Source of the DNA: Zoroaster sp. YZ-2022
Taxonomy: Eukaryota; Echinodermata; Asteroidea; Forcipulatida; Zoroasteridae
Direction: 5' to 3'
NCBI GenBank assembly: GCA_029582265.1
Contig: CM055835.1
Coordinates: 7,617,500-7,681,499 of the forward strand
Length of the DNA: 64,000 nucleotides
Shown here: in pieces, positions 12,301 to 24,300 of the stretch
Layout: every line of letters starts with the position of its first letter
Position numbering within the stretch: position 1 is the stretch's first letter
Position numbers and translations under genes: made by a program
The notes under the pieces: generated by a model
Databases searched by the model: none
Seen by the model: only the letters and a program-made list of their open reading frames with translations
Told to the model about the DNA's origin: nothing

Positions 12301-15300
12301 ATTATGGCTAGGTAATTGACTTGACCTCAGTGGGTTGGTACACTTAACTGTATAGTGGTATACTGACAGGGTCACTACACTTCTAAGAAACATATGCATG
12401 GCTAAGGACAAGATTTATTATGGCTAGGTAAAAAGAAGAAATAAAAGAAAGATAAAGACAAAATACTTAAAAAGGCAAAGATGCGTGGTTAGCAGATTTG
12501 ACCAGTAACTAATCTGAGCCCCCCAAAAATACTTTCATTTTGTACAAGAATACACTTGCTTGGTTTTGATGGGATGTGTCCTGTGTAACCCCATTCTTCA
12601 TACTAAGCACATGGCCCAGTGTACCCACTCAATCAAAACCCAACAGCTAAGGGCCTGTTGGAGTTTGACGGGTTGAGTACTGTTATGGCAAGTGGACTGT
12701 TGGAGTGTGATGGGTTGAGTACTGTAAACCAGCAACAGTCAACCACGGTGTTGGGATTTGATAAGTTGAGGAAGGTTTCTAGTAAAAATGCTTAGGGAGT
12801 TAGGGTTAAAGAAAAGATCGATTTAAGTATGGTATCCTCTGCATTATAATGGTCAATTTTGTTACAATTTACAGTACATGTATTTGTACACCACTGGAGG
12901 TGTTTTCAACAAAAATAAAAACGGGTATCCGGGTATCCGAAGTTTCCTGATTTCGGGTATCCGGTTCCAAAAATATCCGAAAACACACAGCCCTAAAACT
13001 GTCCCATTGAAGCTCCTATACACCTAAAATGTAAATAATAGGTTTCTAGTTGCTGTTCAGTTATATGCCATTATGCTTCTCATCAACAGATGACCTTTCC
13101 TGACATGAATGTTGTTATGAGTTGACATGCATTTATCTTCAGTTGAGATAGGATACGACCCCTCATTAGTTGAATGTATTTTCTTGCAGGCTTCCTTGAG
13201 TATGAAGAGTAAAGAATACGAGAGTTTAGTAAGAGAACTTGAAGAGGTTAGAGAGACAGCCAGGGAGATGCAACAACAGGTACACAATAATACATCTCAA
13301 ACAGTTCAAGTCAATGACAGTACAATGTAATGCAATTAGCACAACAAACTCACATGTAAAACTAAACTTACAGAAACACAAACTATTTGATCTCTGTTGA
13401 TTTAATTTTGCCCTACACCGACGTGTGTATAGCACTGTATGCTCAGTGCTTTCTGAGTGTCTGTGAAAAAACTACACAGGCGACTCGGGCGGGATTCGAA
13501 CCCACGACCTCCTGCTTACTAGTGCAGACGTCTTAACCTCTCGACCACCGAGCTTGCCCGATGTCGATTGGCTGGCTAGAATCATATATAGCAGCGGGTT
13601 CCGCGATATATATAGATTGGTGAAATTCTTGCGTCGGGAGATAAACAATTGATTTAATTTTGCCCTACACCGACGTGTGTATAGCACTGTATGCTCAGTG
13701 CTTTCCGAGTGTCTGTGAAAAAAAACTACACAGGCGACTCGGGCGGGATTCGAACCCACGACCTCCTGCTTACTATTTGATCTCTGCCCAATTCATAAAA
13801 GATTAATTGATATAATTCTGGTGTTGGGATGATAATCAATTGATTTAATTTTTGCCCAACATATATGAAGCACTCATTGCTTTCATAGTGTCATCAATTG
13901 CTTTCAGAGCGTCATCAATTAATGTAAATTGCACTACCCCTGCTTTACAGGATTTGAGGTTAAGACATCTGAGGTTGCTGGTCTGAGGTTAAGATGTCTT
14001 AACTAAGGCGGGGTACCTTTTATCTCTAAACAAATTCTATGTAACCATAAGGTTTGGGCTAAAACCCAATCCATGTTTGGGATCATCTAAATAATGTAGA
14101 CTTTGTATTTATTGTAGGCCTCTGCAGCCAGTACATCACTGAAGGATTCTCATAAGGAGATTGAGAGGTTGAGGAAGCTAATAGAAGATAGAGATACCAT
14201 TATCAATCAGGCAGAGCAAGGTATGTAACACCAGTGACATGGGATGGAGGGGGGTAGTTGAGGAAGCTAATAGAAGATAGAGATGCCATTATCAATCAGG
14301 CAGAGCAAGGTATGTAACACCAGTGACATGGGATTGGGGGGTGGTTGAGGAAGCTAATAGAAGATAGAGATACCATTATCAATCAGGCAGAGCAAGGTAT
14401 GTAACACCAGTGACATGGGATTGAGGGGGGTGGTTGAGGAAGCTAATAGAAGATAGAGATACCATTATCAATCAGGCAGAGCAAGGTATGTAACACCAGT
14501 GACATGGGATTGGGGGGTGGTTGAGGAAGCTAATAGAAGATAGAGATACCATTATCAATCAGGCAGAGCAAGGTATGTAACACCAGTGACATGGGATTGT
14601 GGGGGTGGTTGAGGAAGCTAATAGAAGATAGAGATACCATTATCAATCAGGCAGAGCAAGGTATGTAACACCAGTGACATGGGATTGGGGGTGGTTGAGG
14701 AAGCTAATAGAAGATAGAGATACCATTATCAATCAGGCAGAGCAAGGTATGTAACACCAGTGACATGGGATTGGGGGTGGTTGAGGAAGCTAATAGAGGA
14801 TAGAGATACCATTATCAATCAGGCAGAGCAAGGTATGTAACACCAGTGACATGGGATGGAGGGGGGTGGTTGAGGAAGCTAATAGAAGATAGAGATACCA
14901 TTATCAATCAGGCAGAGCAAGGTATGTAACACCAGTGACATGGGATTGGGGGGTGGTTGAGGAAGCTAATAGAAGATAGAGATGCCATTATCAATCAGGC
15001 AGAGCAAGATATGTAACACCAGTGACATGGGATGGAGGGGGGTAGTTGAGGAAGCTAATAGAAGATAGAGATACCATTATCAATCAGGCAGAGCAAGGTA
15101 TGTAACACCAGTGACATGGGATTGGGGGGGTGGGTGGTTGAGGAAGCTAATAGAAGATAGAGATACCATTATCAATCAGGCAGAGCAAGGTATGTAACAC
15201 CAGTGACATGGGATTGGGGGGTGGTTGAGGAAGCTAATAGAGGATAGAGATACCATTATCAATCAGGCAGAGCAAGGTATGTAACACCAGTGACATGGGA

Positions 15301-18300
15301 TTGTGGGGGGGGGGGTGGTTGAGGAAGCTAATAGAAGATAGAGATACCATTATCAATCAGGCAGAGCAAGGTATGTAACACCAGTGACATGGGATTGGGG
15401 GGGGGTGGTTGAGGAAGCTAATAGAGGATAGAGATACCATTATCAATCAGGCAGAGCAAGGTATGTAACACCAGTGACATGGGATTGTGGGGGGTAGTTG
15501 AGGAAGCTAATAGAAGATAGAGATACCATTATCAATCAGGCAGAGCAAGGAATGTAACACCAGTGACATGGGATTGGGGGGGTGGGTGGTTGAGGAAGCT
15601 AATAGAAGATAGAGATACCATTATCAATCAGGCAGAGCAAGGTATGTAACACCAGTGACATGGGATTGGGGGGTGGTTGAGGAAGCTAATAGAAGATAGA
15701 GATACCATTATCAATCAGGCAGAGCAAGGTATGTAACACCAGTGACATGGGATTGGGGGTGGTTGAGGAAGCTAATAGAAGATAGAGATACCATTATCAA
15801 TCAGGCAGAGCAAGGTATGTAACACCAGTGACATGGGATTGGGGGGGGGGGGGTGGTTGAGGAAGCTAATAGAAGATAGAGATACCATTATCAATCAGGC
15901 AGAGCAAGGTATGTAACACCAGTGACATGGGATTGGGGGGTGGTTGAGGAAGCTAATAGAAGATAGAGATACCATTATCAATCAGGCAGAGCAAGGTATG
16001 TAACACCAGTGACATGGGATTGGGGGGTGGTTGAGGAAGCTAATAGAAGATAGAGATACCATTATCAATCAGGCAGAGCAAGGTATGTAACACCAGTGAC
16101 ATGGGATTGTGGGGGGGGGGGGGTGGTTGAGGAAGCTAATAGAGGATAGAGATACCATTATCAATCAGGCAGAGCAAGGTATGTAACACCAGTGACATGG
16201 GATTGGGGGGGGGGGGTGGTTGAGGAAGCTAATAGAAGATAGAGATACCATTATCAATCAGGCAGAGCAAGGTATGTAACACCAGTGACATGGGATGGAG
16301 GGGGGTAGTTGAGGAAGCTAATAGAAGATAGAGATGCCATTATCAATCAGGCAGAGCAAGGTATGTAACACCAGTGACATGGGATTGTGGGGGTGGTTGA
16401 GGAAGCTAATAGAAGATAGAGATACCATTATCAATCAGGCAGAGCAAGGTATGTAACACCAGTGACATGGGATTGTGGGGGGGGGGGTGGTTGAGGAAGC
16501 TAATAGAAGATAGAGATACCATTATCAATCAGGCAGAGCAAGGTATGTAACACCAGTGACATGGGATTGTGGGGGGGGGGGTGGTTGAGGAAGCTAATAG
16601 AAGATAGAGATACCATTATCAATCAGGCAGAGCAAGGTATGTAACACCAGTGACATGGGATTGAGGGGGGTAGTTGAGGAAGCTAATAGAAGATAGAGAT
16701 ACCATTATCAATCAGGCAGAGCAAGGTATGTAACACCAGTGACATGGGATTGGGGGTGGTTGAGGAAGCTAATAGAAGATAGAGATACCATTATCAATCA
16801 GGCAGAGCAAGGTATGTAACACCAGTGACATGGGATTGGGGGGTGGTTGAGGAAGCTAATAGAGGATAGAGATACCATTATCAATCAGGCAGAGCAAGGT
16901 ATGTAACACCAGTGACATGGGATTGTGGGGGGGTGGTTGAGGAAGCTAATAGAAGATAGAGATACCATTATCAATCAGGCAGAGCAAGGTATGTAACACC
17001 AGTGACATGGGATTGGGGGTGGTTGAGGAAGCTAATAGAGGATAGAGATACCATTATCAATCAGGCAGAGCAAGGTATGTAACACCAGTGACATGGGATG
17101 GAGGGGGGTAGTTGAGGAAGCTAATAGAAGATAGAGATGCCATTATCAATCAGGCAGAGCAAGGTATGTAACACCAGTGACATGGGATTGGGGGGTGGTT
17201 GAGGAAGCTAATAGAAGATAGAGATACCATTATCAATCAGGCAGAGCAAGGTATGTAACACCAGTGACATGGGATTGGGGGTGGTTGAGGAAGCTAATAG
17301 AGGATAGAGAGACCATTATCAATCAGGCAGAGCAAGGTATGTAACACCAGTGACATGGGATTGAGGGGGGTAGTTGAGGAAGCTAATAGAAGATAGAGAT
17401 ACCATTATCAATCAGGCAGAGCAAGGTATGTAACACCAGTGACATGGGATTGGGGGGTGGTTGAGGAAGCTAATAGAGGATAGAGATACCATTATCAATC
17501 AGGCAGAGCAAGGTATGTAACACCAGTGACATGGGATTGGGGGGGGGTGGTTGAGGAAGCTAATAGAAGATAGAGATACCATTATCAATCAGGCAGAGCA
17601 AGGTATGTAACACCAGTGACATGGGATTGGGGGGGGGTGGTTGAGGAAGCTAATAGAAGATAGAGATACCATTATCAATCAGGCAGAGCAAGGTATATAA
17701 CACCAGTGACATGGGATTGGGGGGGGGGAGGTGGTTGAGGAAGCTAATAGAAGATAGAGATACCATTATCAATCAGGCAGAGCAAGGTATGTAACACCAG
17801 TGACATGGGATTGGGGGGGGGGAGGTGGTTGAGGAAGCTAATAGAAGATAGAGATACCATTATCAATCAGGCAGAGCAAGGTATGTAACACCATACACAA
17901 GGGATAGGGGGTGGTTGAGGAAGCTAATAGAAGATAGAGATACCATTATCAATCAGGCAGAGCAAGGTATGTAACACCAGTGACATGGGATTGGGGGTGG
18001 GGGTAAATGAGGAAGATAATAGAAGATAGAGATACCATTATCAATCAGGCAGAGCAAGGTATGTAACACCAGTGACATGGGATTGGGGGGGGGGGGTGGT
18101 TGAGGAAGCTAATAGAAGATAGAGATACCATTATCAATCAGGCAGAGCAAGGTATGTAACACCAGTGACATGGGATTGTGGGGGGGGGGGGTGGTTGAGG
18201 AAGCTAATAGAAGATAGAGATACCATTATCAATCAGGCAGAGCAAGGTATGTAACACCAGTGACATGGGATTGGGGGGGGGGGGTGGTTGAGGAAGCTAA

Positions 18301-21300
18301 TAGAAGATAGAGATACCATTATCAATCAGGCAGAGCAAGGTATGTTGATTGATAGCTAGACTGAGATACAATGTGCATGTATATATTGATAGCTAGACTG
18401 AGATACAATGTGCATGTATATATTGATAGCTAGACTGAGATGCAATGTGCATGTATATTTGCGAAGTAGTCTATGCTTCTTGTGTATTGTTGAATTTTTC
18501 CAATTGAGTTGATATACCAGACTGTACAACTTTGTAAAAACTTTAAATTTAAAAATGCAAAATAGTGGTTGTTGGCCATAGGTAAGGACAATAACTACTA
18601 TTTTGCATTTATACTTGCAGGTCCTTTAGGTTGGTAAGCAGTTTGCAACAGCTAATTCTCTATTTACTTTAAATTTAAATTAGATCTTTATCATTTCTAT
18701 CTCTAATCAAAACTGATAATGAAAAAGTATTTTGTGTCTCTTCATGATTCTTCATTTTAAACAGAAAGTGAAGAACTTAAAAGACTGAAATCAGAATTAA
18801 CAGCAAGATTGGCAGAGCAGGAGCATGAGATACAGACTAACCATGATGAGGCACAGAGGGTGCTATTTGAGAGGAATGAAAACATAAGTGTGTTGAAGCA
18901 AACAGTTGCTGAGACAGAAGAAGAGATTCACATATACCAGATGAAGGTTAGTCATCTTATAGGTAACACACTGATCCAATCTGTCAATCAAACAGCATCA
19001 AACATATAAGATTTGAGGCTTTGCATGGTGGAGTATTGATATTGTGTCGGTTTGCAGTAACAACATGTGTTTATCTCAACTATCGCTAAAGTGAGATACA
19101 GGGTTCTGAAAAGAACCTTTATCAGCCAACTTGTATGTCAATTGTCGCTAAGTTTGATTATGGTTCAGGGGAGAACATTATCAAGCAACTCATTTCTCAA
19201 CTATCGCTAAGTGAGTGTGGTTCAGGGAGAACTACGGGGATTTCTCAGGGCTTTTCTACGTTTTGATAAGTGTATGCTCTAATCGTCAACACCCCGAGAT
19301 GTCCCCATGGTTCTCCCTGAACCACATTCTCACTTAGTGATAGTTGAGATAAACACATGGAGTGCCATGGTCGAGCGGTTTAGTGCATTGGATTTGTGTT
19401 CTGGTGGCTGAGTAATCAGAATGTGGGTTCGAATCCTGACTGCGACCATGGTGCTTGTGTCCTTGAGCAAGACACTTACCTACATGTAGACATTTAACTA
19501 GGAGTAAATGGGTACTCTACCCAGGAGTAAATGGGTACCTGTGAGGGCAGAGTTGGTTGTTGTGTTTGATTAGACCATATGCGCCGAAATGGCAGCAATT
19601 GAGCTGTATACTCCCCAGGGAGCTGAGATGGTTTCAGGAATGATTTATGCGCCTGATGAGCAGGGGTAATAATGTACAGCGCTGTGATACCTTGTGTAAG
19701 AGCGCTTTAAAGTGCCTCCATTATTATTATTATTTATTTCTGCAAACCAAAACGATATGGTCCTTGAACAATAAACTTGAACAAGAATACCAAACATTGG
19801 ATTCAAGGGCCTGTCCCACTTGGGCGACTTTTTAGGCGACTGCCGGCGACCGTCATAGTTGTAGCAGGTCGCCGAAAAACCGGCGACTGGACCCCCCTAC
19901 AACAATGTCTACGACAAGCTACAACAACCTACCACCTAGTCGACGTCAAGCTATGGCAAGCTACCAACAACTGGTGACCCAATCGTCACGACTAAGGACG
20001 ACCACCTACGACCACACCTACGACAACCTACGACAACCGAAGTCAACCTAAGTCCACCCGCGACAAGCTATGACCCTGTCGGCGACAACTGAAGACAACT
20101 GAAGACAAATAAAGAGAATTTACTTGACTTCTCTTGATGCCAGTACCTGTCGCCAGTTGACGTAGGTTGATGTAATAGTCGCCAATGGAATTCACCGAGG
20201 TCAGCACCGGCGACAACCTACGACAGCACCTACGTCAGTAGAAGTCAAGCTACGCTCATTGGCGTCAAACCCTCTGTCGCCGAAAATTTTTGAACATTTT
20301 GAAAATCCCGCGGCGACCAGAAAGAGGCTACGACTCTTTGGGCGACTGAGGAGACTACTCCCGACCATACAGGCGACACCCCGGCGACCATGTGGCGACA
20401 GCCTGGTCGCCTGTAGTCGCCTAAAAAAATCACCTAAGTGGGACAGGGGCATTAGACAACCAAGATTGTCTTTTCCTTCATATTTTCAGAATTGATTATT
20501 AAAGATCTATCACCCATGTTTTACTGGCAATTTCCAGAACTTTCTGTTTTCATTTCAACATTGATTTCCTTTTAGAAAGGGAAAAACAAATACTTTGAAA
20601 TTAGATATTTCAGAAAACAGTTGTCAGAAGCTTGGTTTTACAATAAAACAGTACCAAAGTAAATTTATGATGGGACTCACATTATTCTGAGGAAATCTGT
20701 AAACAAGGGTACTTGCTTTGTGAATGGGGTGCCATGGCAGAGTGGTCTAGTGCATTGGACTTGGGTTCTGATGGCTGAGTCGCCAGAATGTGGGTTCGAA
20801 TCCTCACCGCGACCGTGGTGCTTGTGTCCTTGAGCAAGACACTTTACCGTAATTGCTTCTCTTCACCCAGGAGTATAAATGGGTACCTGGCAATAGCTAG
20901 GGAAGTAACCTGCGATAGACTGGCATCCCATCCAGGGGGAATGGAAATATTCTCAGTCGTTTCATGCCAACGAAACTGGAGATAAACACCGGCCTGATGA
21001 GCCAATGGCTCGGGACAGACTTTACTTTTTACTTTGCTATGTGAACCAGAAACACTGGGGTAAACCCCTACTCTTCCACGATAAGTGTTCTGGGTTCTTT
21101 TACATGCATTACTTAATCCAGTACACATGACCTATGGCTTAACGTCCCATCCGAAGGACAAAGCAATTATGGATAAGTGTCTTGCTCAAGGACACAAGCA
21201 AGCATGGGGCCATACATGTAAATTCATTGTGGTACATATTTACTGTATAATCTTGTTTTCTCATGATTATATTGAGAAAGGTGTCATTCATTTTCCCTTC

Positions 21301-24300
21301 TTCAAGTAAAATAGCAATGAAAAGAAAATTTTCATAAAATTGCCATTAAATAAATACACAGGCGATAATTTTGATTGTGAAACACCCAGGAATTGGGATG
21401 TTTATCACTTCCTATATAGTAAAGATACACACATCCTTCAATCCTATGGCACACTACTGTTCTAATTCACTTTCTTACACAAGTGTCTTACCCATTCTTG
21501 ATGTCTTAGTCGGTCCACTAAAACTTTATGATTATTGATGTTGGTTTGCAGATTAAAAGCATTGAGGAGAGCCTAGCCACAGCCCAAGCTGATACCAATG
21601 GAATCGATGAAGCAGAGGTAAGATATATTGATTAATGTTTAAATGTATTGCACTATTGGTAAATACCTGATTACAATATTACTGAATCTAAAAAACTTAT
21701 TTGATGTCAAGTTGTTGATAGTACCAAACGTCCTGAGAAATTATTCCGTCTTACATGTTTCACTTTTTAGAACACTTGAAATGTATTACACATTTGAACT
21801 GTATTACGTCCATGATTCGTTTTCCACACAAGAATGAATACATTTTCACTATACTGTCAGCATTAACCCTAACTCCCTAAGCATTGTTAGTGAACAATAA
21901 AAATCCTTCAAAATCCTCCAACTGCCTTTGTTGTCTAGGGAGTTAGGGTTAATGGTACAATGAAATAAGCTGAAACTGTCACAGGTTGGTTTCTGTACAT
22001 CTCTCTTGATTCGTATAACCCTAACCCTCCAGGGTATTTTGGCTAGAAACCCTGTCAGATGCAACAGATTGCATCGTTTGTCAAAGTGACTTGACTGCCC
22101 AGTGCAGCAAAATCCATCAGGTCACAAATCTCAAGGCCGAACTGCCTCAGAGTCTGTGGTCACCAAACGCAGCAGGATACAACTCTGGCATTGTTCAATG
22201 GGACCAGCTCTCAATAGCCTCAGACTTGGCTGCTTATGCACTGGTGTTGACAGCTGAATCCATCAAAGTGCACCAGACTTTTCCACCTGATGCACTTTGC
22301 TGCGTCTGGCAGGGTTAGGGTTAATGTATGGATGCATGTATAGTCCCTTAAAAGCCTCTATTGAGGACATCATCAGATATGTAGAAATAGCCATACTATT
22401 ACAATAGCTAATGATTGTCAAATGTCTAAACTCAATATTTTGTTACAATTTCATTTGAAAATATAATTTACGTAATAAACATCTAGCATGACACCCATCA
22501 TAAGAGCTAGTAAGCTTGGTATGTAAAGTCATGAGTACAATAGACCTGTGTCACTGTACACACATCTTTGTCATGTTCCCTGTATGCAAGCATGATACTA
22601 GCACTGAAATACATAAAAGAGGCCAGCCTATTTCGCTGCCAGCCTCGGTTTGGTCACCCATACCACCAGATATTACATTGTTGTTGCATTATGTAAAGCT
22701 TCAGATCCTAGTTATACATACAGAGACTTCAAATCTATTGGCCATTTGTACTAGTGATAGTTCACATACAAGGTCCTGGCCAGGTAAATCCCTGCTTTTC
22801 AAAGAGTAGGGACTCCCCCACTGCCACAAGCCTGTGTAGTGATGCAGGAGATTGCACAGTATTACTACAGATATTCATTGTTTTTTTTCTTTCAGGACAT
22901 TGATAAATTAAAGCAAACCATTGAAGATCAAGAACAGCAGCTGACTGAGAAGAATAAGACAATAAAGATGCAACAACAGAGATTAGCTGATCTTAAGAAG
23001 ACATTACAAAGAGAACTGGTAAGACTGACCTGCTAATCTGAAGCATAAATTTACTGATAAGGTTGCATTACAAAGAGAATTGGTAAGACCGACCTGCATA
23101 GATTGACTGATAAGGTTGCGTTACAAAGAGAATTGGTAAGACCGACCTGCATAGATTGACTGATAAGGTTGCGTTACAAAGAGAATTGGTAAGACCAACC
23201 TGCATAGATTGACTGATAAGGTTGCATTACAAAGAGAATTGGTAAGACTGACCTGCATAGATTGACTGATAAGGTTGCATTACAAAGAGAATTGGTAAGA
23301 CCGACCTGCATAGATTGACTGATAAGGTTGCATTACAAAGAGAACTGGTCAGACCAACCTGCATAGATTGACTGATAAGGTTGCATTACAAAGAGAATTG
23401 GTAAGACCGACCTGCATAGATTGACTGATAAGGTTACATTACAAAGAGAATTGGTAAGACCGACCTGCATAGATTGACTGATAAGGTTGCATTACAAAGA
23501 GAATTGGTAAGACCGACCTGCATAGATTGACTGATAAGGTTACATTACAAAGAGAACTGGTCAGACCGACCTGCATAGATTGACTGATAAGGTTACATTA
23601 CAAAGAGAACTGGTCAGACCGACCTGCATAGATTGACTGATAAGGTTGCATTACAAAGAGAATTGGTAAGACCGACCTGCATAGATTGACTGATAAGGTT
23701 GCATTACAAAGAATATTGGTAATTGGTAAGGTTACATAACTATTGCTATCCGTGGGGTGCCATGGTCGAGCGGTTTAGTGCATCGGATTTGTGTTCTGAT
23801 GGCTGAGTCGTCAGAGTGTGTGGGTTCGAAGCCTTGCCGCGACCATGGTGCTTGTGTCCTTGAGCAAGACACTTTACCATAATTGCTGCAAGCGTTGAAT
23901 TGAACCCAGCCACTAGGGATGTACAAGCCAGTGCATGCTTAGTGCCGGTCCCAAGCCCGGATAAATGGGAGGGTTGCGTCAGGAAGGGCATCCGGCGTAA
24001 AACCTATGCCAAATCAAATATGCGGATCATGATCCGCTGTGGCGACCCCTATCGGGAGCAGCCGAAAGAGGACAACAACATTACTATTGCTATCCACCAT
24101 TAAACCCTGGTCAATAAGAGGGTAATATATGTGACCTGTCACCACAAAATGAGCTTAAAGTTTAAAATTTAAACAACTGAGTTATTGGTATTTCTGGATT
24201 GAGTAGAACAAGAGCTTTCCAATGATATATAACACTTGGGGTTACAGCGATCCCCCAGACCACCAGAGGGGGATTTGTGGCTTTGTTTCCGTCTTTATTT

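Noticed and set aside
14221..18343. CRISPR-like array or tandem micro-exons
   Set aside because: There are no distinct spacers, only one repeated unit. No unit has a polypyrimidine tract with AG acceptor, so the exon copies cannot be spliced in as separate exons.
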